Of a DNA stretch of 64,000 nt, positions 1 to 8,462 are shown piece by piece (positions within the stretch are counted from its first letter, which is position 1; each line of letters opens with the position of its first letter). The notes under the pieces are model-generated. The model was not told the origin of the DNA, did no database searches, and was given only the letters and a program-made list of their open reading frames with translations. The position numbers were made by a program, and so were the translations under genes. Origin of the DNA: Ectopseudomonas composti (GTDB lineage Bacteria; Pseudomonadota; Gammaproteobacteria; Pseudomonadales; Pseudomonadaceae); the NCBI RefSeq assembly GCF_001567565.1, contig NZ_LSSW01000017.1, positions 162,919-226,918 of the forward strand, in the 5' to 3' direction.

Positions 1-86
1 GGCAATGGCAGGGGAATGAACTGGGCAGTAATACGGGTGCCACTGACTACCAGCAACATGGTCAGAATGGTGTAGAGCAATTGCAT
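1..86 (-). CDS. Start of a leftward host gene (partial, membrane N-terminus)
   Basis: On the minus strand an ATG at 86 opens a frame that stays open to the window edge. It encodes about 28 residues beginning MQLLYTILTMLLVV, which reads as a hydrophobic helix followed by a short TRITAQFIPLPL stretch. A small inner-membrane protein, possibly of the CidA/LrgA kind, is one reading, but too little is present to name it. The ribosome binding site is weak. It is divergent from the disrupted YffB-like gene. Confidence 0.35.
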   Translation of the reverse strand, partial: MQLLYTILTMLLVVSGTRITAQFIPLPL

Positions 87-238
87 GGCGCGAAACCGGC
101 GGGAACGAGCGGGAGGCCGCGATTCTAGCGCCGCAACACATCACAGCGACAGCCACCGCCCAGCCGCGACATGACGTGGCATAATGGCCCGCCGTATTTC
201 CCGGACCTTCCGGCACGCCACTCATCAGAGGAAGATCA

Positions 239-355
239 ATGAGTTACGTCCTGTATGGCATCAAGGCCTGGGACACAGCAGCAATGCGCAGATTTTCCTT
301 CAATATCAACGCATTAGGCCGATTTCGGCCATCAAAAAAGCGTCCGCTGGCGTAA
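239..355 (+). pseudogene. Severed 5' end of the YffB/ArsC-like gene at attL
   Basis: The ATG at 239 follows the ribosome binding site AGAGGAAG. It encodes MSYVLYGIKA, the host version of the first ten codons of the intact gene at 48441 (MPYTLYGIKA). From base 271 the frame passes into phage DNA and stops after 38 codons. The redox-type Cys at residue 11 becomes Trp (tgc to tgg), because the first mismatch to attR is at 271. The fragment should be non-functional. It keeps the original host translation start, while the body of the gene lies 48 kb away at attR. Confidence 0.85.
257..270 (+). repeat. attL core repeat
   Basis: The 14 bases GGCATCAAGGCCTG are identical to 48459-48472. Flanking bases also resemble attR (TA[T/C] before; one mismatch at 271 then GACAC after), because the phage attP carries a copy of the start of the target gene. 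Strand exchange should lie inside this core. Confidence 0.88.
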
Positions 356-436
356 CCACAGAATCAGGCGTGCAGCTATGGTTTTGGGGAAAGCAGGCGC
401 ACCCTCTTCGCCCGTCCTGGGCAACTACTCTCCCCA
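271..436. other. Prophage left end, non-coding (attP P'-arm)
   Basis: No convincing gene is seen between attL and the lysis genes. A small palindrome GGCCGATTTCGGCC lies near 337-350. TTTTGGGG at 382-389 resembles the TTTTGGAG repeats next to attR and may be an integrase arm site. No clear terminator for the late operon is visible before the host DNA. Confidence 0.4.
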
Positions 437-703
437 TCACTGACACGCTTCGATAGCAGCCTCCAGCCGCAGCTCATAGGCCTGGCGCTGCTTCCTTTCC
501 GCCCGCAGGGCGCGCATCTGCTTGTCGATCGACGCGCCGATCGGCAGCGCGTCGACGGCGAACGCCGGCTTCTGCACTCGATCAGTTCGGCACGGTACCT
601 GCACCGGTACCTCTACGCGCACGACCTGCGGCTCAGGCTGATCTGCAACCTGGCCGGCGCACCCGGCAAGCGCTGCGCACAGTGCGATCGCAACAACCCT
701 CAT
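437..703 (-). CDS. Rz1-like outer-membrane spanin lipoprotein
   Basis: This 88-residue protein has a signal sequence ending in the lipobox ALAGC (Cys about residue 15), a proline-rich VEVPVQVPCR segment and a C-terminal helical region. It matches the phage LysC/Rz1 type of o-spanin, which joins the inner-membrane Rz to disrupt the outer membrane at lysis. Its start overlaps the stop of the Rz gene by four bases (ATGA). It is the last gene of the late operon. Unlike lambda Rz1 it follows Rz rather than being nested inside it. Confidence 0.8.
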   Translation of the reverse strand: MRVVAIALCAALAGCAGQVADQPEPQVVRVEVPVQVPCRTDRVQKPAFAVDALPIGASIDKQMRALRAERKQRQAYELRLEAAIEACQ

Positions 704-1119
704 AGCTCGCGCTCCCGCTTCAGCTCATTGTCGAATGCAGCCGAGGCATCAGCGCACGCATCAGCCCCGATCGGCGTCTGCTCCTGCAGGACCTCCTGCG
801 CTTGTCGATCGACATTGGCGGCGTCCACCTCTGCCTTCTGCTGATCTTCCTTGGCCTTGGCCGATCGCTCCTGCTCTGCCGATCGCAGTCCGGCGATCGC
901 GCTGTTCTGCTCGATCACCTGACCGAGCAGCGTGGTGCGGGTGGCGCGGCAGGCGCCAAGCTTCTCGCTGGCTTCCAGCAATGATGACCGCTCGGTCTCA
1001 AGCTGGGACTGAAGACTGTAGACGCGGACCTGCTGCACGCCGCCGACCACCATGGCCAGTACCATGCCTGCTGCGCCGGCCCAGGCCCAGGACGGGACCA
1101 GCTTCAGCCAGGGGATCAT
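700..1119 (-). CDS. Rz-like inner-membrane spanin (LysB type)
   Basis: The 139-residue product starts MIPWLKLVPSW, has one N-terminal membrane helix (about residues 10-30), then a long charged, Gln/Glu/Ala-rich coiled coil (about 35-120). This is the i-spanin layout. The start at 1119 is chosen because it overlaps the lysozyme stop as ATGA; the frame is open further upstream but without support. It should pair with the lipoprotein at 437-703 across the periplasm. Confidence 0.78.
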   Translation of the reverse strand: MIPWLKLVPSWAWAGAAGMVLAMVVGGVQQVRVYSLQSQLETERSSLLEASEKLGACRATRTTLLGQVIEQNSAIAGLRSAEQERSAKAKEDQQKAEVDAANVDRQAQEVLQEQTPIGADACADASAAFDNELKREREL

Positions 1120-1547
1120 GACGCGGCCTCGAACATAGCGCGCTCGGCAGCACGGCGAGCAACAAGCCCCTTCAGCACCTTGCCGCCCGCCTTGTTCCAT
1201 CGATCTAACTGAGCCGCAGCGCCCATGTAGTCGCCAGCGTTGAGCAGGCGCGCCAGGGTAGAGTTGGCCAGGTTCCCGGCGCCGAGGTTGTATGTGAACG
1301 ACACCAGTGCATCGAACTGGCCTTGCTTCAGTGGAACCTTGATAGTGCGCAGAACCTGTTCCTCTACCTTGGTCACGTCATCGCGCAGCAGTTCTTCGGC
1401 GCGCTCCGACGTGATCACCTGCCCAGGCTGTACGCCGTAAGTCGTGCCGTAGCCGATAGTCCACACGTCAGCCGGGCACTTATAGGCAGACAGGCGAAGC
1501 CCCTCGAAAGACTTGATCAGGTCAAGCCCTTGCTGTGATGTACGCAT
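1116..1547 (-). CDS. Phage lysozyme (T4-type endolysin, GH24)
   Basis: This 143-residue muramidase cleaves peptidoglycan at lysis. It opens MRTSQQGLDLIKSFEG. The catalytic triad spacing E-8-[D/C]-5-T is seen as Glu in FEGLRL, Cys in AYKC and Thr in WTIGYG, so this is the Cys variant found in P22/P1-like lysozymes. The start at 1547 has GGAG six bases upstream; an ATG 15 bases earlier lacks that spacing. There is no obvious signal-anchor, so it should need the holin, which is encoded far upstream at 24038-24418. Confidence 0.9.
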   Translation of the reverse strand: MRTSQQGLDLIKSFEGLRLSAYKCPADVWTIGYGTTYGVQPGQVITSERAEELLRDDVTKVEEQVLRTIKVPLKQGQFDALVSFTYNLGAGNLANSTLARLLNAGDYMGAAAQLDRWNKAGGKVLKGLVARRAAERAMFEAAS

Positions 1548-1560
1548 GATTTCTCCAGGC

Positions 1561-1584
1561 ACAAAAAATCCCGCACTAGGCGGG
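1561..1584 (-). terminator. Intrinsic terminator at end of fibre-like gene
   Basis: On the minus strand a CCCGC/GCGGG stem with a five-base loop is followed by ATTTTTT. The stop codon TAG of the 1576-2262 gene lies in the loop. It separates the tail genes from the lysozyme gene, so it would need antitermination for full lysis expression. Confidence 0.7.
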
Positions 1585-2262
1585 CTTGATCAGAAGAACT
1601 GGCGTTCGATATCCGCACGACTGGCTCACCGTCCATGAACCTCCAGGCGTCGTCCCGCCAGTGAACTCAGCAAAGCAGGCACTCGCAGCGCACGGCTGAC
1701 CAGTTGTGGTGTCCCCCTGATTAGACGCCAGCGGGTATGCGGTGACGCTCGCACCGGTTGATACGCCAGCTCTGGCAAGGACGTTCATCTGCAGGTAATT
1801 AGCAGATGCCTGGCTCACTGTGCCGGCATTCACGGTAAGCGTCGTTCCGCTCGTACCAAGTGCTGCCGTGGCGCCCTCAATTACCGGACTGCTTACATTG
1901 AATGTCCCAGCCGTGAACGTCACAAGGCGGCTTGCTCGCCGTCCTGAGCCAGTCGAGACAAACACGGGGTCAGCGTCTCCCGACTGAAGGATGCGCCACA
2001 CAACGTCACAGGTAAGCGCCGGAGAGCCAACCCCGTAACGGCTAACTCTTGTCCAACCGGCCGGGTCTGAAGCGGTCGTGTTGGCCGCCGAAACAACTGT
2101 GACGATTACGCAAAGCTGGCCCGCGCTCCAGCCTGCTGGGAGCGTTACGGTATGGCTCGTTGCAGAGGTCAACTGCTGTACGCCGGTATGCGAGACGATC
2201 TCGGGGAAAGATGCCGGCGGGGCTCCGGCGCCGAAGACGTATGGATTAATGATCATGCTCAT
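1576..2262 (-). CDS. Putative tail appendage protein
   Basis: The 228-residue protein begins MSMIINPYVFGAG and is rich in Thr, Ser, Gly and Ala with short beta-like repeats. There is no signal peptide or enzymatic motif. The opening resembles short structural proteins often found downstream of tail-tip genes in Proteobacterial siphophages. It overlaps the upstream DUF2793 gene by four bases. A role in the distal tail or receptor binding is inferred from position. I do not recognise a named family for the body. Confidence 0.55.
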   Translation of the reverse strand: MSMIINPYVFGAGAPPASFPEIVSHTGVQQLTSATSHTVTLPAGWSAGQLCVIVTVVSAANTTASDPAGWTRVSRYGVGSPALTCDVVWRILQSGDADPVFVSTGSGRRASRLVTFTAGTFNVSSPVIEGATAALGTSGTTLTVNAGTVSQASANYLQMNVLARAGVSTGASVTAYPLASNQGDTTTGQPCAASACFAEFTGGTTPGGSWTVSQSCGYRTPVLLIKPA

Positions 2263-2972
2263 GTTGGAGTGCCGATCAGCGCGACCTTCAAGCCCTTGGC
2301 GGTTCCGTCGCCGATCTGGTCTACGTCAATGGTGATCTCGGCGTCGTCAGCCAGGCTGCTGTCTGAAATTACCGCCGCTGTAGCTGCGGTAGTGCTGGTC
2401 TTCTCGGTGTTATCAATTGTCAGCTTTGTGCTGAGAATGGACGTTCCGCCCTCGTTTATGTCGATGGTGACGATGCTGCCACCCGTTTGAGGGGTAGAAA
2501 GGGATGCGCGCACAGATGTGAGCGTGAACGCATACGGCATGCGGAAAGTCACCTTTCCCGCGCCCGCGGTAATCGCTGTGGTTTCGTCACTGCATGCGAT
2601 GATTATGGATTGACTTTCACCTGATGCTGCAGAGTCGATCACCCAGGCGGAACCATTCCACCGATAGTCCTTGGCCTCGTCGCTAACCCAAACACGCCAA
2701 CGGTCATTTGCCCCCGGCACCAGAAAAGACCACGCGCCCTCCGCCGTCAGGTAGAAAGCGATCTGACCAGACTTGCCAGACCATGCACCTGTTGCACCTG
2801 CCGCCACAATGTACGCTGCTCCATTGGCCGGAGAACCTGGCGGCGTGGCCAGATCCTTATCAATTACTCGCTGGTGAACAAGCTGATCTATCTGCGCAAG
2901 CGCCTTGTTCACGTTAAGGTAATTTGACTGCCCGTTTGCGGTTTCTTGAAGTTGGTTTTTTGCGGTACTCAC
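2259..2972 (-). CDS. DUF2793-domain tail protein
   Basis: Residues about 20-100 show the DUF2793 pattern: ALAQIDQLVHQ, then PPGSPANGAAYIV, ATGAWSG, IAFY, GAWSFLVP and WRVWV. The C-terminal half (about 120-237) is a separate beta-rich domain ending in KGLKVALIGTPT. DUF2793 is a domain of phage tail and tail-fibre proteins. The two-domain build suggests a conserved tail-attachment part and a swappable distal part. It overlaps both neighbours by four bases. Confidence 0.75.
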   Translation of the reverse strand: MSTAKNQLQETANGQSNYLNVNKALAQIDQLVHQRVIDKDLATPPGSPANGAAYIVAAGATGAWSGKSGQIAFYLTAEGAWSFLVPGANDRWRVWVSDEAKDYRWNGSAWVIDSAASGESQSIIIACSDETTAITAGAGKVTFRMPYAFTLTSVRASLSTPQTGGSIVTIDINEGGTSILSTKLTIDNTEKTSTTAATAAVISDSSLADDAEITIDVDQIGDGTAKGLKVALIGTPT

Positions 2973-5900
2973 AAGCTCACCTCATAGGCATATCCGCGCC
3001 CAACAACTGCGCTAATTTGATAGATGCGAAATATAATTGACGACTGAGCAGATCCAAAATCAGTGGTCTGGTCTGCCGCTGAATAACTGAAGGCTGGAGA
3101 GCCTACGCTGATGGTCCTTACCACTGAAGAACCATTTATCACGTCAATCTGATAGGACTCTGATTCCTCGCCAATTTGTGCCTCAACTCCATTTGTCCAC
3201 CAGCTGCTGCTGAGTCTGCTACGCCTAGTAAATGAGCCGCTGAAATTGCCAGACACATCACGAACGCCTCTACCATAAACAGGGCTAAGGCATTTAAGGT
3301 TTACCCCATCATATTCGAATGAGACATCAGAAGCGCTGTCAATCGATGCTCCTGCTGTAACTCCACGGTACAGGCGACCCAATCCAATAGACTCAATTGG
3401 CGAACCAATGAAAATATTGTCAGGGTCATCAAGAAGAACAAAATAATCACCAGCCTGGTGAAGCCCTGTAGTCCATTCAGTTCCTCGATCACCCCTGACA
3501 AAACCACTGACAATGTAGCTGCCGTCAGACTGCAGAGCAGCATTCTGAAATCTGATTATTTCCCATCGTCCATCAGCGCCATAGGCGGCATAGTTCGCAC
3601 CTAAAAGCATTTGGTCTCTTGTTACGCTTTCAATCTCACCCGTAAGCAAGTCGACTATAAGGCCTCTACTGTCAATCAGCGTGCAGCTGCTTACAGGGAG
3701 AGTCCCTCTGGCTGTTCCAATCGTTGCTTTTCCGCTAAACCCCTGGATCTCTGCCCATGTCTGCCCATCATCATTGGATCTGACCAATATTGCGCCAGGC
3801 CATCCAGAAGTGATTCCAGTCATAGCCCCAACAAAACCAACATCGTTTTGCACCAGCTCATCAACAACGGGTATATCGAGAGGAACGAATACGGAGGCGC
3901 CAAGTAATGGCACGCTTCCTTCAGGATCAATACCACTTCCGCCTGAAGCGCTGGGAATGAACAATCCTGCAGCGCTCTTTCTGGCTGTACACATGATGCG
4001 ACCAGAGCTCGAATACTGCGCCTCTGCAATGCGCAGTTGATAAACAGCATCATCCGCATCAACAGTGACGATATCCGATGGCTCTATCCCTAGGTAGGTG
4101 GGCGGTAAACTGAATGTGAACACCGACCTTTCCAGCCACGCCAGGTTTTGAAGAACCTCAGCAACACCTGCAGCTTCGTCAGCAGTCAGCACAACCGGAA
4201 TTTCACGGTCAACTCGGTTGACAGCTTCAGTGCCGATTCTTTCTGAAGTCTGCGGTAGCACAGAATATTCACGGCCGGCATCAATTACTGTGATAGTAGT
4301 GCTAGCAGGAAGCTGAGTATCCATCTCTCGGGTTTCTTTCAGAAAGTCAACTGACTCTGATGAATCAGATGCCCCGAGATCGCTCCATGGGACTGTCAAC
4401 AACGATACCTGTCCGCGCGGCACGCACTTAATCTTGTATCCAGACTGAATAACATCGAATGGGAATGCAGCCTGAAGAGGCTCAATGGCAGAGCGAATCG
4501 ACCCACCGCTTACCCTGTAACCCCTTGTGCTTGACGTAATGCCAGAAACAGAAACATCTGAATCTGTCAGAAGAGATGACAATGAAACTTCGCTTTGTAT
4601 AATCTGAGATACAGGGAATTGGCCGGCGTCCAATATAAAAGGGGCATTTGCAACGATGTCGTATCGGCCGACGCCGCTAAACATAGAAGACGCTATTAGC
4701 CCATCCCTAAAAGTTATTGAAGACGGAACATGTGCTATGCCAACAGGGAAGTTATTTAACTCATAGTAACCTATCAATGAAACAGGACTTGTGCTTATGT
4801 GAAGATAAGCACCAGTGCCAGGAAGAGATGGGTTTCCTGGGGCCGATAGGTTACCAATCGAAACCCATAAAGTTCCGTCATCTGCTTGGTACCCAACCGA
4901 CGATGCGCTTGTTACCTGCAATGATCCCATTGCATCGCTTCTAGTAAGCGTGAACGTTCCCGTATTAATTATGTCAAATTCTTGGTCATACGACGAAACT
5001 GTTACCGTTGCCGTGTTCTGCAATGATTCCATTTGAAAGTTTACAGAAACGACGCCGCCGTCATATTTTGGGATGATGCACGAAGAAACTGTGAACAGAT
5101 CAGAATATGCTTCTATTTCATATACACCGCCACCCCTGGTAAGCCTTGCTACATACTTCCTGCCAGAAACAGCAGGGAATCCCGTTGCTAGAGAGAACGA
5201 TACAAATAGAAAACCAGCTCTTTCATAAAAACCTGGAGATATAAAATCATAGGCGAGAGTGTTATTTCCAAATGAAAAATCATCAGCAGTTATTAATGCA
5301 GGAGGCGTCGACCCATCTCCATCCGCTCCGGTCCAAAATACAGCACTAAGCGTATCTAGTGATGAGTTTGAAAATGAATTGCTAATACTGTAATCAACGT
5401 CATAACCAAGCTCTTCCCATATATTCTCAAACCTTGGGACTTTGATAGACTGAACGATACCGTTTATTCTCCTAGCGTACAGTGTTGGTGAAATGTCGCC
5501 AGGGTGGATTATTGAGTAGTAAGATGAATTTGATCTTCCAAACGGGTTATGTGTAAGCCGTGCGCTTGTCGCACCTGTAGCGCTTGAAAAAGAGATGCTT
5601 TGCGAAACAGTATTAGCGCCAATTCCAACAACCTCGACTTTGAATTGAGCCGCCTGCAATGTATTGCTGAAGTCGGCCAGGGCGAAATCATAGAATGCCA
5701 GATATGCAACGCCGCGATACGCAGGAGCATTACCAGCCCCAACACTTGCCTCATACCTAGGATCCGGCATCTGATCGTCCGTGCCAAGGTATAAGCGCCA
5801 CCCGGAAGCCGCTTGGTTGCTAGCAATAATTGTCTCTAGATCATCGCTTCCTGCGTTATATATAAGTTTGTCCATACACCATATCCTGCGCACGCCAACA

Positions 5901-6280
5901 ATAGGACCTTGGCACAGCGCAAGAATAAATGTTGCCGAATAACTAAACGTCTCAATGGTTGAGCTTCCGCCGCCGCCCTTCCCGCCTGATTTCTTTTTCC
6001 TGGATGTTTCTCTAAGCCGATTATTCTCAAGCCAGACAATATTTCCTGAGATGCCGACAGTTCCATAAATTCTCGGGATGAATGCGCCGTATGTACTTGT
6101 CTGTACAGTAAGGTCAGACAGTCTAGGCCCGCTTACTGTTGGGCCTTTGGGTGGATCTAAAGCCCCGCCAAGAGCGGCACCGTATGCTGCGCCGTAAACA
6201 GCACCGACAGGGCCGCCGTAGGCGAAAAATCCAACTACAGCGCCAACTACGGCACCAGCAATTTGACCGCCAGAACTCAT
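2969..6280 (-). CDS. Tail tip / central hub protein (lambda J analogue)
   Basis: The 1103-residue protein is the largest in the prophage. The N-terminus is a Gly/Ala-rich hydrophobic stretch (about 5-45), followed by VSGPRLSDLTVQTSTYGAFI, IPRIYGTVGI and SATFILALCQGPI, which are typical of the tail-hub protein family shared with gene-transfer agents (Phage-tail_3 type). It should form the tail tip and carry host specificity. Neighbours (NlpC/P60, DUF2163, DUF2460) are the usual partners. The coding DNA from about 3000 to 5900 is clearly more AT-rich than the head genes, suggesting a separate evolutionary source. Confidence 0.85.
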   Translation of the reverse strand: MSSGGQIAGAVVGAVVGFFAYGGPVGAVYGAAYGAALGGALDPPKGPTVSGPRLSDLTVQTSTYGAFIPRIYGTVGISGNIVWLENNRLRETSRKKKSGGKGGGGSSTIETFSYSATFILALCQGPIVGVRRIWCMDKLIYNAGSDDLETIIASNQAASGWRLYLGTDDQMPDPRYEASVGAGNAPAYRGVAYLAFYDFALADFSNTLQAAQFKVEVVGIGANTVSQSISFSSATGATSARLTHNPFGRSNSSYYSIIHPGDISPTLYARRINGIVQSIKVPRFENIWEELGYDVDYSISNSFSNSSLDTLSAVFWTGADGDGSTPPALITADDFSFGNNTLAYDFISPGFYERAGFLFVSFSLATGFPAVSGRKYVARLTRGGGVYEIEAYSDLFTVSSCIIPKYDGGVVSVNFQMESLQNTATVTVSSYDQEFDIINTGTFTLTRSDAMGSLQVTSASSVGYQADDGTLWVSIGNLSAPGNPSLPGTGAYLHISTSPVSLIGYYELNNFPVGIAHVPSSITFRDGLIASSMFSGVGRYDIVANAPFILDAGQFPVSQIIQSEVSLSSLLTDSDVSVSGITSSTRGYRVSGGSIRSAIEPLQAAFPFDVIQSGYKIKCVPRGQVSLLTVPWSDLGASDSSESVDFLKETREMDTQLPASTTITVIDAGREYSVLPQTSERIGTEAVNRVDREIPVVLTADEAAGVAEVLQNLAWLERSVFTFSLPPTYLGIEPSDIVTVDADDAVYQLRIAEAQYSSSGRIMCTARKSAAGLFIPSASGGSGIDPEGSVPLLGASVFVPLDIPVVDELVQNDVGFVGAMTGITSGWPGAILVRSNDDGQTWAEIQGFSGKATIGTARGTLPVSSCTLIDSRGLIVDLLTGEIESVTRDQMLLGANYAAYGADGRWEIIRFQNAALQSDGSYIVSGFVRGDRGTEWTTGLHQAGDYFVLLDDPDNIFIGSPIESIGLGRLYRGVTAGASIDSASDVSFEYDGVNLKCLSPVYGRGVRDVSGNFSGSFTRRSRLSSSWWTNGVEAQIGEESESYQIDVINGSSVVRTISVGSPAFSYSAADQTTDFGSAQSSIIFRIYQISAVVGRGYAYEVSL

Positions 6281-6693
6281 ATCGCGCCCTCAAACCGGTA
6301 GGCCCTGACAACGCGTTTTTGCCATATGTCGGCAAAGCGGTGCTCGACAACCTTCCCGGATTTCTCGTAGGAGTGAATAACAGTTTCTCCAGCATGAATT
6401 GCAATATGCTGAGGCTCGCGGTCAAAGCGCATCAATAGAATGTCGCCAGATTGCATCTGCGCCAATGGAACCTTTACCAAAAATGGTTGACGTTCTATGC
6501 ACTGCTCCAGCAGACCTTTGAACGGATTGCGACCGTATCCGACCTCATCAATGACTGGGAGACCAAGCACTCGGCAAACATGCACAAAGACCCCGGCGCA
6601 ATCAAGGCCAATCCCTGGAACCCTACCCTGGTGCCTGAATGGAGTTTCTTTAACGCTTCTTGCCGCATTAAGAATTTCGTCTACAGTCATCAT
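6277..6693 (-). CDS. NlpC/P60-family tail assembly peptidase (lambda K-like)
   Basis: This 138-residue protein has the papain-like NlpC/P60 layout. The catalytic Cys lies in GLDCAGV (about residue 31) and the His in QHIAIHAG. It corresponds to the C-terminal part of lambda K, acting in tail-tip assembly and possibly local peptidoglycan cleavage. The start ATGATGA overlaps the stop of the DUF2163 gene. It lies between DUF2163 and the tip protein, the standard order. Confidence 0.88.
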   Translation of the reverse strand: MMTVDEILNAARSVKETPFRHQGRVPGIGLDCAGVFVHVCRVLGLPVIDEVGYGRNPFKGLLEQCIERQPFLVKVPLAQMQSGDILLMRFDREPQHIAIHAGETVIHSYEKSGKVVEHRFADIWQKRVVRAYRFEGAI

Positions 6694-7580
6694 CTTCTGC
6701 CTACCTGATTTGCGACAGATGGGGCCGGGATATGCGGATGACCGCCAAAATTGATTCCGTTACTCCACTTGCCAATGCAGTCATCTGCATGGCGCTTCCT
6801 GCATCCAGGGATCATTTCATATTCATCACCAACTTCAGGCATATAAAACAGTTCTTCATGCAGCAAGATTGCTCCGCCTGAAGTAAACGCCTTGATCTGC
6901 ACAGGCTTTAGGCCGGCATTTGCGCCAGTAGTAAATCTGATAGTTCCATATGAAAACCAATCAGCAGCTTCAGATCTTGATGAATCAGAAAACATGTACT
7001 GATCAGTAACGGATGTTAGCGATCCTGATACTTTGAAGTCATCCAGCGCCGGTCCGTCTGGATTTGCGCGTGGTCCGGTGCACCGGCTTTGCGATACCGG
7101 CAGAACACGACCATCAAGCGTTTCGTCGAATAGCGTCCATGGGCATGATGGTGCATAGCTTCGGCCGGTTGACTGACTAAGCACGTCGATTGCACCCATT
7201 AGTTGGGTGGTATAACGCCCATCAGTTATCTCTACCTTTCCCCAAAAGAACAGGCCGCAGTCCTCTTCATCCTCAATCGGATCAGCCCACGAAGTTGCAA
7301 ATAGATAGACGCGAGCGTTGTCGTAAACGCCAGATGCAAGGTCGATCTTGCTTACTGCGCCTTGCTGCAATATTCCGCTTAGATCAAGACTTGAACTTGC
7401 AAAAGTGCTGGTGCTGTCAAGGCCAGAAAAATCATACCCGCTTTCGGTTAGGTATACCTCGCCATTGCTCATCGGCAGGTCAACCGGATAACCAGCCAGA
7501 CGCACGATTGGCGCATCATTGGCCGGCTCAATGCGGACGCAATAAACTCGCGTCTGCCAGTCTGCTACGTGTGATTTCAT
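6690..7580 (-). CDS. DUF2163 / BR0599-family tail tip protein (lambda L analogue)
   Basis: The 296-residue protein has an N-terminal DUF2163-like region and the conserved C-terminal block PGCRKRHADDC-GKW-NG-NFGGHPHIP (about 265-290), with cysteines that in lambda L-type proteins can hold a metal cluster. It functions in tail-tip assembly between the distal tail protein and the hub. Position and order (DUF2460, DUF2163, NlpC, hub) match Mu-like and GTA-like tail modules. Confidence 0.85.
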   Translation of the reverse strand: MKSHVADWQTRVYCVRIEPANDAPIVRLAGYPVDLPMSNGEVYLTESGYDFSGLDSTSTFASSSLDLSGILQQGAVSKIDLASGVYDNARVYLFATSWADPIEDEEDCGLFFWGKVEITDGRYTTQLMGAIDVLSQSTGRSYAPSCPWTLFDETLDGRVLPVSQSRCTGPRANPDGPALDDFKVSGSLTSVTDQYMFSDSSRSEAADWFSYGTIRFTTGANAGLKPVQIKAFTSGGAILLHEELFYMPEVGDEYEMIPGCRKRHADDCIGKWSNGINFGGHPHIPAPSVANQVGRR

Positions 7581-7589
7581 GGGGTTGGC

Positions 7590-8462
7590 TCAGGGATTTA
7601 GTATTTCTAAGAGCTGGATGCTCGGCGTAGCCAGCGTGTCCCACTGCGAGAAGTTGCCGCCAAGGTCGGCGTTGAAGCGCATGGGTACATGGAACTTGAA
7701 ACCGGCCTTGAGAACCTCGCCGGGAATCGGCTGGGTCTGAACTGTGCCGCCGCTGACGTAAGTCGTGAACGCGCTGGAATTGATGTTGACCGTGATTCGG
7801 TTTGCATCCGGCTTGGCGGTAATCGTGCCGCGCAGTCCGTTGATCTGCGTCATGCCAGAAACACCGCTGATTGCGACCGTCTCGCCGATTGCAAAGGTGT
7901 TGGCACCAACCTCGATGACGGCGCTTGATGCCTGGGTTATTGAGGTTATGCTGCGCGATTTGTTAACCGCCATGCTGACCAGACCGGTAGTTGAGCTTAC
8001 GCTCCACTGAGCAGATGGCAGCACGATTGATCCAATGCTTACAAGAACAGTTCCGGCTTGCGGCTTTCGGATGCGGCGGCGGGCACAGGCCGGATTACTG
8101 CTATCGCCGTACCAGCGAGTTAGCTGGTAGACCCCAGCTACTGCAGGATTGGCCAAAGGAAGCAGCTGATCGAATGCTGTAGGTACGCCAGAGTAGGAAT
8201 TGCTTGAGTAGTCAATAGGATGGAGAACCCTGAAGCCGCGCAGAGTGCCGCCTGCCCGGTTGTTCAGATCGATGATCTGGTCTACTACGAAGTTGGTCTG
8301 CCGCTCAAATTCGATAGTCAGCGTCGCCTTGACGAACGGGTGGCGCTGGCTGCGGTACTCATCACCGCCAGCGGTAGTGACAATCTGGTTGGAGTATTCA
8401 GCAGAAAATCCGCTGCCATAGTCGGCTTCTTGCGGGAACTGCTCTTCGAGGAACATGGCCAT
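7590..8462 (-). CDS. DUF2460 distal tail protein
   Basis: The 290-residue protein starts MAMFLEEQFPQEADYGSGF and carries the repeated pattern F-V-P-M-RFNAD at the C-terminus, as in DUF2460 proteins (distal tail protein, lambda M analogue). A Ser/Thr-rich middle (about 150-240) looks like an inserted beta domain of the Ig/decorating type. It lies between the tape measure and DUF2163 genes. Its first base overlaps the tape-measure stop. Confidence 0.82.
   Translation of the reverse strand: MAMFLEEQFPQEADYGSGFSAEYSNQIVTTAGGDEYRSQRHPFVKATLTIEFERQTNFVVDQIIDLNNRAGGTLRGFRVLHPIDYSSNSYSGVPTAFDQLLPLANPAVAGVYQLTRWYGDSSNPACARRRIRKPQAGTVLVSIGSIVLPSAQWSVSSTTGLVSMAVNKSRSITSITQASSAVIEVGANTFAIGETVAISGVSGMTQINGLRGTITAKPDANRITVNINSSAFTTYVSGGTVQTQPIPGEVLKAGFKFHVPMRFNADLGGNFSQWDTLATPSIQLLEILNP

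Noticed and set aside
331..360. GGCCGATTTCGGCC hairpin as late terminator
   Set aside because: On the minus strand the T run precedes the stem rather than following it.
184..456. 90-codon frame across attL
   Set aside because: It crosses the host-phage junction in a phase different from the YffB frame; chance open frame.
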